Source: Candidatus Hydrogenedentota bacterium (GTDB lineage Bacteria; Hydrogenedentota; Hydrogenedentia; Hydrogenedentiales; GCA-2746185). Taken from it: 35,160 nucleotides of DNA. The number at the start of each line of letters is the position of its first letter. The stretch's first letter is position 1. A program made the position numbers and the translations under genes. The notes under the pieces are model-generated. The model saw nothing but the letters and a program-made list of their open reading frames with translations. It had not been told where the DNA came from and did not search any database. The DNA lies in the NCBI GenBank assembly GCA_012965445.1, contig DTSJ01000154.1, positions 1 through 35,160 on the forward strand, given 5' to 3'. Positions 25,183 through 33,467 of the stretch are shown here, one piece after another.

Positions 25183-26349
25183 CTACTCGATTACTACACG
25201 CACTTCTAAACCCGGCAGCAGGCTCACGCCTTCGGGCAGTTCGATACGTGCGTAAAGGGTCGTCGTCTGCCTCGGGAGATCATCACGCAGAATCTCCGGC
25301 GGGCGAACTACGGCACCGAGTTTTTCGGAGACGCTTCCGGTGATGGGGTCGGGGTTTCCGGGAGTGAAAATTTTGGCCTGATCGCCCTTGCTGATCAGAG
25401 CGTATTGACGCGTGGGAATGAAGACGTCGACCCATACATCGTCTGTCTGCACGATGGTTGCGATGGTCTCTCCTTCGCTCACGTGGCTTCCGGTTACCAC
25501 TTCGAGTCCGAGTACCAGCCCATTGAACGGAGACGTTAGCACCATCGGAACCTGTTTATCTTTTGCGAGCTCCAGTTCGAATCGGGCGCGTTCCAAATCG
25601 GCGGTGTTGACGACTTGCGCGCTGTGTGCCGCCTCAAGCCGAAGCTTCGCGATTTCCAATTCGCTTTCGGAAGACGACACGCGGGTCTTCGCCGACCGTT
25701 CGACTACCTGCGCCTGTTGATAATTACGACGCGCGAGTTGAACTTCATTTTCAGCTCCGTCGATATCGGACTGGATCGCGGCGTCCAGTTTGAAAAGCTC
25801 TTCAAGTTTGGTCAAACGTTTCTGTTTCTGCTCCTGAAATTCTTTCAGCTTTAGCGTCTCCAGGCGCGCCAACTCATAATCGGAATTCCGTTTTTCGATT
25901 TCTTCTGCGTTCAGTCTAAGAATGCGTTGCACTTCTTTTTCCGCAAGTTGGATAGTAGTTTCCCGCTGTTGGTTGCGACTGGAGTCCGTTCTTTGAATTT
26001 CGTCCAGTACACGTGCCCGGGCATCGGTCTCGTCGTTGGTAAGTATGGGGAGAATGGTCAGCAGGGAATCACCCTCAGTAACGGAACGCCCTCTTGATAT
26101 GGTCATATCGCCTACGACGCCTGCCTGCGGAGCCAGGATACTCTCCGTTTGACTCGATACGACTCCGTAGGTATGAACAGACTGCATGTAGTAAAAACGA
26201 AAGGCACCGTATCCAATCGCCCCAGAAATGAGGAGCGCTATCAGTATACGCAGCATGGGGACGCGCGGAGGGCGTGCCTGTCTGATTTGATCCTGCGCTG
26301 GACGCACGGACTGTTGCGTCTGCGTTTCGCCGCTAAATTCTATCTTCAT
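25183..26349 (-). CDS. HlyD-type membrane fusion (adaptor) protein
   Basis: A 388-residue protein. One N-terminal membrane helix (MLRILIALLISGAIGYGAF, ~32-50) follows a polar tail. A split biotinyl-lipoyl domain (ILAPQAGVVGDMTISRGRSV before and VPMVLTSPFNGLVLGLEVVT after) encloses a long coiled coil (~110-265). A beta-barrel segment (VWVDVFIPTRQYALI) follows. It would bridge the inner membrane synthase and the outer-membrane factor encoded immediately upstream (ATGA overlap). No ABC or RND pump is encoded nearby, so the GT2 synthase is the most likely inner-membrane partner. It is last gene of the four-gene operon. Confidence 0.92.
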   Translation of the reverse strand: MKIEFSGETQTQQSVRPAQDQIRQARPPRVPMLRILIALLISGAIGYGAFRFYYMQSVHTYGVVSSQTESILAPQAGVVGDMTISRGRSVTEGDSLLTILPILTNDETDARARVLDEIQRTDSSRNQQRETTIQLAEKEVQRILRLNAEEIEKRNSDYELARLETLKLKEFQEQKQKRLTKLEELFKLDAAIQSDIDGAENEVQLARRNYQQAQVVERSAKTRVSSSESELEIAKLRLEAAHSAQVVNTADLERARFELELAKDKQVPMVLTSPFNGLVLGLEVVTGSHVSEGETIATIVQTDDVWVDVFIPTRQYALISKGDQAKIFTPGNPDPITGSVSEKLGAVVRPPEILRDDLPRQTTTLYARIELPEGVSLLPGLEVRVVIE

Positions 26350-29300
26350 CGTCTATCTCCATTGGAACTTCCGGACAGCCCCGTATAGTCATGTAAAGCG
26401 ATACCTGAGAAAAAGGGTGAATCACTCATAGATTCGATCAGTTTGGTGTGAAATGCTGAGCGCCGTGAAGGCGTCCACTCGGTAATTCGGTCGGAGGCTG
26501 GTGCTTTGTCGGACAACTCTACGCCGATTTCTGTTGGGAGGCCCGCTGAATCGACCGCGATCTGGGCCCACTTCAATATGGCGTTTTCAGTGTCAAAGTA
26601 AGTCATTACCGTCGCGCCGTCGATCCGGCTTAGCGTTTGACCCAGGAGATCGGTTTCTTCGGGACTGAAGAGTTTTACCGAGAGATCTGCCCAGACGGGC
26701 AGGTCGTCTCCGGCTCCCTGTTGTGCCTGATCGAGCAGCGCCAAAAAGTTGGTTGTCATTTTGCTGCGGTAGGAGGCATCGCTGTCCCAGTTAGAAAGGG
26801 AATGCGGCTCCAGGTCAAGCTTAACTCCCGCGATCCTGGGTTCGTACGATCCGAAGCCTGCATTAAACAACCGAATTCGATTCATCGCCGTCCGCAGCGC
26901 CTGCGCATTTCCGGTCTGAATCCACTCCGGTTCGCCCAATAGCGCCCATACTTCAACGTCCTGTTGTCTGCACAAATGCAGGAGCAACGTCAGCTTTTCC
27001 CGTGCTGCCGCGTCAACGAGTAGCTCGCTGTCAGAATGCAGATAAGCGTATACACGCTTTACCTTCCACACTGACAAACTCTCCATGAAAGTGTCAATAT
27101 CGCCGTCGCTCGAAAGGACTCGTTTGGTATCCCAGAGCCATATGCTGGTTCGGGATCTGTCCCTCACGGGGACTCGCCGATCAGCCAACTCTTTCGCTGC
27201 TGTTCGTGCGATACCTTGTTCACGCAGAAGCTTGACATAGCGCAATCCCATGTCCATTTCTACCTTACGCTTGTCCGCGTAGCTTGTGAGAAATTCCATG
27301 CGAACGGTGTATGGTGAGAGCTGATCGAAACGTCCCTGCCTGTCCGATACGTTTGCATCCCGAAATAAGTCAGAGGCGGATTCGAGTCCGCCGGACGGAG
27401 TACCGAGGGCCTGAACTCGCGTTACGCGAAGTTTTTCTCCGACGTATGCGTGGCTGGAATCTTTTGCCGACTTGTCCCATTGGGCTGCCTTAAAATAGAG
27501 ATAGGCTTCATTAAGCTGTGTATCGACTCCGCGTATTTCAGCATCGCGTGCCAACCGCTGACCGTTGATTACGTGGTCCCAGTACCCGCGATGGTATTTT
27601 CGTGCGCGTCGTGATGCCGTCGGCACGCTGGCACCTAGTCCAAGCCCAACCACCTCGTCATCGCGACTGTCATTTACGATCGTGCTGCCGGCTACCCGAT
27701 CAAAGTCTAAGCCACTCACAACATAGTTTCCCGCAAAATTCATACTCGGACGAATTCGATGCCCCGCTTCGCGCAGGTAGAACGAGCGGGACAACTGGTG
27801 GCGCGCGACGTTCAAGCGCGGATGATTCAACTGGGCGATGTCTTTGAGTTCCCCGAGCGAAGGTACGTCCATATCCGAAAGACGGTACCGCTCGCCCGCG
27901 AGTCGCAGATCTATGGTGGCGGGAATTCCGCTTACTTCTTTCAGCCTTGCTTTCAGAAATGTCAGCCTCTCGGCGGAGAAATGTCTCTCGGATACCTGAC
28001 CGTCGCGTACTTGAGCGACCGCCATCAATTGAAGTCGGATAGCCTCCTGTCGATCACGCAATGTTGTGAAAAACTCCGTTTTCTGGTCGCTCACCGCGAT
28101 GAGCTCGCTTTGGATATCGATCAAGGCTTCAAGATAGGCGGCCTCAAAATACAGCTCTGATGCCTCGGCAATGCGTTCGTTGATTTCGTTGTCCACGAGA
28201 TCTGCAGCGACGCGCGCCTGCCACATCCCTGCTTCGGACAATGCGGCATTGCGTTTGAAGCGAAGCAATGGCTGTGTGAAACCTACCAGCAGCCGCACGA
28301 TCTCCTTGCTCAGCGTATCTCCAGCCGCAATTCTCGGAAGGTCAAAGAATATGTCCGCGGCCTGCTCATACTCCAGACCAAAATTAAGGATAGGCCAATT
28401 GTCGAGCTTTGGCATGCGTGCTTCAATCAACGAAGCGGCCAAAAGCGCCCGTTTTTCGTTGATGCGCGGATTATAGACCTCAACCATCGAGAGTAGTGTC
28501 GCGAGGTCGTATTGCTCGGGCAGCTTGAGGAGAAGCGGCATAGGAATACCATCTTCACCCATGCTTCCGAATATGTATTCATCGTCTTCCGTAGTGTTTG
28601 GAATCGGATATTGCAACAGATCAAGCGATTGCGGGTCGAGGGGTTCGAAGTTCCAGGCATCAAAATCTTCGACCTGATACATCCGATAGTGACCTTCAAC
28701 ATTTGCTGCAAAAGCCAATCGACCGTCAGGCAACATCCAGGGATACTGCGCGTCGAAAGTCTGGTTCGCGATCAACGGTACAGCTGAATCTATTTCGTCC
28801 TCCTCGCTTGTCTCGGCCAGACGTTTCACCATAATCTGGTGATGATTCGACTCCCGCGTCGCGAGATACAACAATGTGTTTCCGTCGTCCGTAAATACAG
28901 GCGATAGTTCGGGATCATCAGTGAAGGTCAACTGACGGGCAGAATGAAGGGAGATCATTTGTTCCGCGGTGTCATCGTCGTCGTCATCTGCGAGATGGAA
29001 ATTGAAACGGAAAATATCTAGATCGCTCTGGCGCACCGAGCGCTGACGCCCTTCCGGCAGAGAGCGGTGAACCGAAAACACGCCCTCTTCGTCAAAAGTG
29101 ACATGCTCTACACGCAAACGACGCGGGTTGAACCACACCCATTCCTGGACCTCGTCTGAGGGTTCAGAATCGATGTCGAAAAAGACCACCTTGTTTTGAT
29201 CCCAATATTCCGATTGCTCGATGCTTCGGTCTTCGATGCGGTGTACATCACGTCGGTCAAGCGCAAAGACTACTGGCTCACCCAACACGTTGGGCAGTCT

Positions 29301-29468
29301 GCTCAGGAGTTCGTTTTGGCCGGACACCAACGGCTGATAGAGCCTGCGCGCGCTGAATTCATCTTCATGTTGGTCGAAGGATTCCCAGTCATGGTGCTGG
29401 CAACCAACCAGAGTCAGGAGCATCGTACAAACCACCGCAATTCTCAAATTTGGATACGAAATCTTCAC
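26346..29468 (-). CDS. Outer-membrane factor lipoprotein with PD40-like and C-terminal TIM-barrel domains
   Basis: 1040 residues from a GTG overlapping the upstream stop. It has a lipoprotein signal (MLLTLVGC). Residues ~60-300 contain a WD40/PD40-like section (ARQLTFTDDPELSPVFTDDG, QYPWMLPDGRLAFAANVEG). Residues ~300-770 have the long helices of a TolC-type outer-membrane factor. From residue 775 a complete (beta/alpha)8 pattern follows: SIWLWDTK, VKRVYAYL, VEVWALLG, IAGVKLDLEPH, LPVWADLSV, DGATVMTYFDT, PTEIGVELSD, FSGIALHDYTG. Acidic residues at strand ends (E887, D959, E984, D1027) suggest a glycoside hydrolase-like site. Combining exporter and hydrolase in one chain is unusual. It would export the glycan and trim it at the membrane. 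The family of the barrel is not identified. Confidence 0.8.
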   Translation of the reverse strand: MKISYPNLRIAVVCTMLLTLVGCQHHDWESFDQHEDEFSARRLYQPLVSGQNELLSRLPNVLGEPVVFALDRRDVHRIEDRSIEQSEYWDQNKVVFFDIDSEPSDEVQEWVWFNPRRLRVEHVTFDEEGVFSVHRSLPEGRQRSVRQSDLDIFRFNFHLADDDDDDTAEQMISLHSARQLTFTDDPELSPVFTDDGNTLLYLATRESNHHQIMVKRLAETSEEDEIDSAVPLIANQTFDAQYPWMLPDGRLAFAANVEGHYRMYQVEDFDAWNFEPLDPQSLDLLQYPIPNTTEDDEYIFGSMGEDGIPMPLLLKLPEQYDLATLLSMVEVYNPRINEKRALLAASLIEARMPKLDNWPILNFGLEYEQAADIFFDLPRIAAGDTLSKEIVRLLVGFTQPLLRFKRNAALSEAGMWQARVAADLVDNEINERIAEASELYFEAAYLEALIDIQSELIAVSDQKTEFFTTLRDRQEAIRLQLMAVAQVRDGQVSERHFSAERLTFLKARLKEVSGIPATIDLRLAGERYRLSDMDVPSLGELKDIAQLNHPRLNVARHQLSRSFYLREAGHRIRPSMNFAGNYVVSGLDFDRVAGSTIVNDSRDDEVVGLGLGASVPTASRRARKYHRGYWDHVINGQRLARDAEIRGVDTQLNEAYLYFKAAQWDKSAKDSSHAYVGEKLRVTRVQALGTPSGGLESASDLFRDANVSDRQGRFDQLSPYTVRMEFLTSYADKRKVEMDMGLRYVKLLREQGIARTAAKELADRRVPVRDRSRTSIWLWDTKRVLSSDGDIDTFMESLSVWKVKRVYAYLHSDSELLVDAAAREKLTLLLHLCRQQDVEVWALLGEPEWIQTGNAQALRTAMNRIRLFNAGFGSYEPRIAGVKLDLEPHSLSNWDSDASYRSKMTTNFLALLDQAQQGAGDDLPVWADLSVKLFSPEETDLLGQTLSRIDGATVMTYFDTENAILKWAQIAVDSAGLPTEIGVELSDKAPASDRITEWTPSRRSAFHTKLIESMSDSPFFSGIALHDYTGLSGSSNGDRR

Positions 29469-30922
29469 GAGTTCAGTTCCGCCATTGCCGCGGCCAATGT
29501 GCTTTCAGCCGTTTCATTTTCGTCTTTGTCAGATATCAGGCTTACCGTTATTGAAGGCTCCTGAATCAAGCGAAGGTGATCCAGTTCCTGAAGGTAACCC
29601 TGCATTTTTTCGACCACAAGCTGGCCGCCCTCCAACGGCGTCGACGAAAGCAGAACCCCTAGCGTATCGGCCTCCCATACGCAGGTTGTATCAAGTACTC
29701 GCAGTCCCTGACTCAGAGCTTCGAACACCTGATTTATATAGTCGCGGGCTTTTTCGGCATGCTGATTTCGAACAGCATCAAGATTGTTTAGCCGGATCAA
29801 CAGGACACAATACGGCGATTTGTACCGTATGCTTCGGGTCATTTCACGCCTCAACTCGTGCTCGAAATATTGGGTGGTATAGAGCCCTGGGTTTCCTCCT
29901 CGAAGCACGGTCTCCAGATTTAATCCGCTTAGTCGGCCCTCTTCCGCGGCAACAGCCGCCGTATCAGTAATCGTATATTGATATATAGGGCGTTCAGCCG
30001 TATTATGAGGAGCTGATAGAGCAGTGCATCGCATACATTGCGTCTGAACGCCCGGTTCGGCCGAAAGGTGACTACAATCACCGCATCGATAGTGCGTTGA
30101 CAGTTTTTCGTAATCGACGCCAATGTGCCGGACGACCACAGCACATTTCGGGCATTCAAGGCCTGCTCCTTTGCGAAACTCATCTACCGCGCCTACGTGT
30201 CCGCACGAAAAGTGGTGTAATGTATCAGTCTTGACAATATCTACTGAACTACATTGCGTACAGACCTCGCGGTAGTTGAGATGAGTGCCGCCGCAAGTAT
30301 TGCAGGCGCGCAAACGGTTCGAAATGCGCCGCGTAAAAATGCCGTTCGAAGTCAGTTGCTCAAGCGCAATGGCGTGGTACGGGCTGTGTCCGAAACTACA
30401 CACCGCCGCGGGATAATAAAAACCGTTGGGCAGGGTTGAATCGAGCGAAGGGGACAACGTCTGTATCCCTGAATCGAGAAGAGACCTGAGGAAAGAAAGC
30501 ATCTTTTCTTCTGTTAGGTCGCGGTGAAACCGATCAACATCGGCCTGAACCGTCGAGGCGACACGATGTCTCAGTTCGGTAGATGCCGTTGGCCAACTTA
30601 CGACATCCGATGCACCCTGCTGATACGCCCAGAACCGTACAGTATCGAAATCACCACGGGTAACAAACATAACATTAGCATGCGGAGGGATGACCGTGCC
30701 CTGTCGGCTCTCCTGAACTGGTTGGAAGCCTGCTGGAAGGCAGACCACAAATCCGTCGTGACTGCCGTCCGTGTTGATTTGCTCAAGGCCAGCTGTAACG
30801 GATTTGTGTACGGAAAATGCGTCGGACTCAATCGCCGCGACAACCTCATCGAGCATCTCGCCGTCTTCGCCCAGGACCATGATTGAATAGTTCTGTTCCA
30901 CGGTTTCTCCTTCGATCACCAT
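29465..30922 (-). CDS. Pseudo-receiver / TackOD1 / degenerate GGDEF protein, probable c-di-GMP receptor
   Basis: A 485-residue protein. Residues ~12-130 resemble a receiver but lack a clear phospho-Asp. Residues ~140-305 are a TackOD1 (thaumarchaeal output domain 1) zinc module with Cys pairs CNTC, CTQC, SCGH, CPKC, CGDC, CMRC. Residues ~345-450 are GGDEF-like, but the active motif is WEADTL (416-421) instead of GGDEF, so cyclase activity is not expected. The inhibitory-site motif RxxD is kept (RVLD, 408-411) at the proper spacing, as in PelD, which binds c-di-GMP there. The ATG overlaps the end of the GT2 gene (7 bp) and the stop overlaps the next gene, so translation is coupled. Probable role: c-di-GMP gate of the synthase. 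The exact start could be M15. Confidence 0.85.
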   Translation of the reverse strand: MVIEGETVEQNYSIMVLGEDGEMLDEVVAAIESDAFSVHKSVTAGLEQINTDGSHDGFVVCLPAGFQPVQESRQGTVIPPHANVMFVTRGDFDTVRFWAYQQGASDVVSWPTASTELRHRVASTVQADVDRFHRDLTEEKMLSFLRSLLDSGIQTLSPSLDSTLPNGFYYPAAVCSFGHSPYHAIALEQLTSNGIFTRRISNRLRACNTCGGTHLNYREVCTQCSSVDIVKTDTLHHFSCGHVGAVDEFRKGAGLECPKCAVVVRHIGVDYEKLSTHYRCGDCSHLSAEPGVQTQCMRCTALSAPHNTAERPIYQYTITDTAAVAAEEGRLSGLNLETVLRGGNPGLYTTQYFEHELRREMTRSIRYKSPYCVLLIRLNNLDAVRNQHAEKARDYINQVFEALSQGLRVLDTTCVWEADTLGVLLSSTPLEGGQLVVEKMQGYLQELDHLRLIQEPSITVSLISDKDENETAESTLAAAMAELNS

Positions 30923-32265
30923 TTGTTGGTGTTACGCCATGCCGATTCCGGCAGGTAACTGTCTCCATAGTTGAGCCTGAACATCTCCATCGACAGGGCA
31001 TACAAACGCACCCATCGGAAGAAACTTTTATATAGGGGGTAAGCAAAGATGGGGAAATACAGATGCCATTCTTGCCGCCATCGCTCGCTGTATTGCAGGG
31101 CAATGGTCAAAATGAACAAATTCGAAAGTAGATACAATACATAAACGATACCCCAAACGCAGAGAAGTATCGGGAAGTGATTCACAATCATGTATGTCAC
31201 CCAGACGAGATAAACGTAAGGCAGTAGGATCGAGAATATGAATTCAATACCCATCTCCGCGGCATTGTGCCAGTCGAAGCGGCGAAAATCCATCAGCCCC
31301 ACATGCTTGCGAAAATAAGTACGGAGCATTCCACGGTCCCAGCGATATCGCTGTAGCATAAGTACAGACCAGCGTTCTGGTACCTGTGTCATCGCGATAG
31401 CCTGAGGCGCAAACTGAATGCGCCAACCGCTATGCTTTATTTTTAGACTCAAATCGGCATCTTCGGCTAATTCGGGATCCCATCCACCGCAGGCCTCTAC
31501 GATCTCCCGTCGAAATGCTCCGAACGCGCCGCTCGCCTGCATGTTCCATCCGAGCATATTCAGCCAGCGTTTCCAGATGGAGATGGATTGGAGATATTCG
31601 ATGGCTTGCATACTTGTCAATAAATTTTCGTAGCTGTTCCGGGGCTTCAAATTGCCGGCAACGGCCCCGACCTCAGGATCGTAGAATGGGCCGATCATGT
31701 GATAGAGCGCGTCCTTGTCAAACGAAGTGTCCGCATCAACCGAAAGAACATAATCTCCCGACGACATTTGAAAAGCAAAGTTGGAAACGACGGGACGTCC
31801 AGAACGCCCTGATGCACCGCTGTTTCGAAACAGTTTTATATTACCGCGATCGGCGTAAGGCTTTGCCGCGGCATACATGCCATCGGCGGAATGATCATCG
31901 ATCACAATGATCTCAAGGTTCTCATATTCAAATTCCAAGAGCGACTCGATAGCATTGATGATCGATTCTTCTTCGTTGTAACCGACTAGGAGTACGCTAA
32001 CGCTAGGGTTTGTTTCCCAGAAGCGTCGCTTTTGCAGGTCATCCGATTTTCCAAGTCCTAACAAACGCGAAAAGAACAATGCGATTGCCGGAAAAAAATA
32101 CCGGGGTACCTCGCCCAAAATGTAGAAAGGTATAAAGAACAGTGTCCAGTCCAGGAAGGACCGATCCCTGAAATGGACAACATAGACCCTCCATATCTCA
32201 TGGACAAAAAATACGAACTGGTCCCAGGCCCAGCTTATTAGGTCTGTTTCGAGCAAAGCGAACAA
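30916..32265 (-). CDS. Processive family 2 glycosyltransferase (polysaccharide synthase)
   Basis: 449 residues from a TTG. Two N-terminal membrane stretches (~16-30 and ~40-68) precede the GT-A domain with VSVLLVGYNEEES, VIDDHS, VDADT (DxD), AEDADL (catalytic base) and QRYRW (QxxRW), the set that marks processive beta-glycan synthases such as cellulose, poly-GlcNAc and hyaluronan synthases. Three to four C-terminal helices (~315-425) form the pore. No PilZ domain is attached, so c-di-GMP control would have to come from the TackOD1/GGDEF-like partner encoded next. The polymer made cannot be told from sequence. The start is uncertain: AGGA is very close to the first TTG, and the TTG three codons later is spaced better. 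Confidence 0.92.
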   Translation of the reverse strand: MFALLETDLISWAWDQFVFFVHEIWRVYVVHFRDRSFLDWTLFFIPFYILGEVPRYFFPAIALFFSRLLGLGKSDDLQKRRFWETNPSVSVLLVGYNEEESIINAIESLLEFEYENLEIIVIDDHSADGMYAAAKPYADRGNIKLFRNSGASGRSGRPVVSNFAFQMSSGDYVLSVDADTSFDKDALYHMIGPFYDPEVGAVAGNLKPRNSYENLLTSMQAIEYLQSISIWKRWLNMLGWNMQASGAFGAFRREIVEACGGWDPELAEDADLSLKIKHSGWRIQFAPQAIAMTQVPERWSVLMLQRYRWDRGMLRTYFRKHVGLMDFRRFDWHNAAEMGIEFIFSILLPYVYLVWVTYMIVNHFPILLCVWGIVYVLYLLSNLFILTIALQYSERWRQEWHLYFPIFAYPLYKSFFRWVRLYALSMEMFRLNYGDSYLPESAWRNTNKW

Positions 32266-32358
32266 AATCCTAACTCAATTTCTTTATCGCGCACGGCCAG
32301 CATTACCTCGGACTGTTCTGTATCCCCTGTTCACCAAACAACCAAATTGAAGCACTTC

Positions 32359-32387
32359 AGCATACCATAATGCAGTTAATGTATAAA
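32359..32387 (-). promoter_or_regulatory. Possible promoter of the polysaccharide operon
   Basis: On the minus strand TTTATA and TATGCT are separated by 17 bp, about 95 bp upstream of the GT2 start. Both are only partial matches to sigma-70 boxes. The 165-bp gap after the epimerase gene leaves room for a promoter, but the operon could also be read through from the epimerase. Confidence 0.2.
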
Positions 32388-32430
32388 CTATTATGGGCAC
32401 TGGTACAAACCGAGCTTTGAGCAAACGCGA

Positions 32431-33345
32431 CTAACGAGTCCTAAAGTGATCCACTGTGAGACGTAGCCCGTCTGACAAATTCGTTTCTGGATTCCAGCAT
32501 AACGCCTCGATTGCACGCTGATTCGACAGATACGTGTTCTCGATTTCGCCAGGCCGCAATGGCGCTAATCGAGGTTCATCGCCAAATTCGAGAAACTCTT
32601 TCAATCTATCGAAAATTACCCTGACGGATACGCCCTCTCCTGACGAAACGTTCAAGGTCGAGCCATCGCCATGTGTCAATGCCGCCAGATTCGCACCTGC
32701 CACGTCGTCCACGTAAATGTAATCCCGCAAAGGATTGCCGTGGCCATATAATGTCGGAATCTCTCCGCGAATCATCTGCTGTGTAAGAATGGCACAAACA
32801 CCACATTCACCTTGCGCGATTTGCCGGGGACCATACACATTCGAGTTACGAAGAATAACAAAAGGCAACCCATGCGAACGCCCGTACAATTTGACGTACT
32901 CTTCGCATGCAAGTTTACTGACGCCATAAGGACTCAGCGGGTTGCATTGAAAAGTTTCGTCGACCGGAATCGTTTCCGTAGCGCCATATACCGCCGCGGA
33001 GGATGCAAACACGAACCGTCCTACATCGTTCGCTACACACAAATCCAGCAAACGTATCGTATTGATGATACCGGCTTCCGCGTCGAAGACGGGATTGGAC
33101 ATGCTTGCAGTTACGTTTATCTGAGCGGCCATGTGAATCACGGCATCCGGACGAATTTCACCGAATAACTCCCGAAATGTATCCGATCCTATATCCACAT
33201 GATGAAAGGCGGCCAAAGCGGATACGTTGTGCGTGCTCCCAGTGGAAAGGTCATCGGCTACATGGACAACATGCCCCGCGTCGATGCTAGTCTCCACGAC
33301 CTGCGACCCTATAAATCCGGCACCTCCAGTCACCAATATAATCAT
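32431..33345 (-). CDS. NAD-dependent nucleotide-sugar epimerase (extended SDR, GalE-like)
   Basis: A 304-residue protein. The NAD-binding VTGGAGFIGSQV is at the N-terminus, ASSAAVYG gives the catalytic Ser/Thr strand, YGVSK the Tyr-xxx-Lys pair, and LRNSNVYGPRQ plus YIYVDDVA are typical of UDP-glucose 4-epimerase and UDP-glucuronate epimerase relatives. It interconverts nucleotide sugars and would supply the donor for the GT2 synthase 165 bp downstream on the same strand. Exact substrate pair is unknown. No strong ribosome site is seen before the ATG. Confidence 0.9.
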   Translation of the reverse strand: MIILVTGGAGFIGSQVVETSIDAGHVVHVADDLSTGSTHNVSALAAFHHVDIGSDTFRELFGEIRPDAVIHMAAQINVTASMSNPVFDAEAGIINTIRLLDLCVANDVGRFVFASSAAVYGATETIPVDETFQCNPLSPYGVSKLACEEYVKLYGRSHGLPFVILRNSNVYGPRQIAQGECGVCAILTQQMIRGEIPTLYGHGNPLRDYIYVDDVAGANLAALTHGDGSTLNVSSGEGVSVRVIFDRLKEFLEFGDEPRLAPLRPGEIENTYLSNQRAIEALCWNPETNLSDGLRLTVDHFRTR

Positions 33346-33467
33346 AAGCGGTTGCGTATACCTAGCTTTCTTCTTTACGAAAAAAATTCATAGTAGCTAA
33401 CGAGGCGATATCTTGTCGAACTCTTTCTCGAAGTCAACTACGAGTCATGTGACCAAACAGGGTTACC

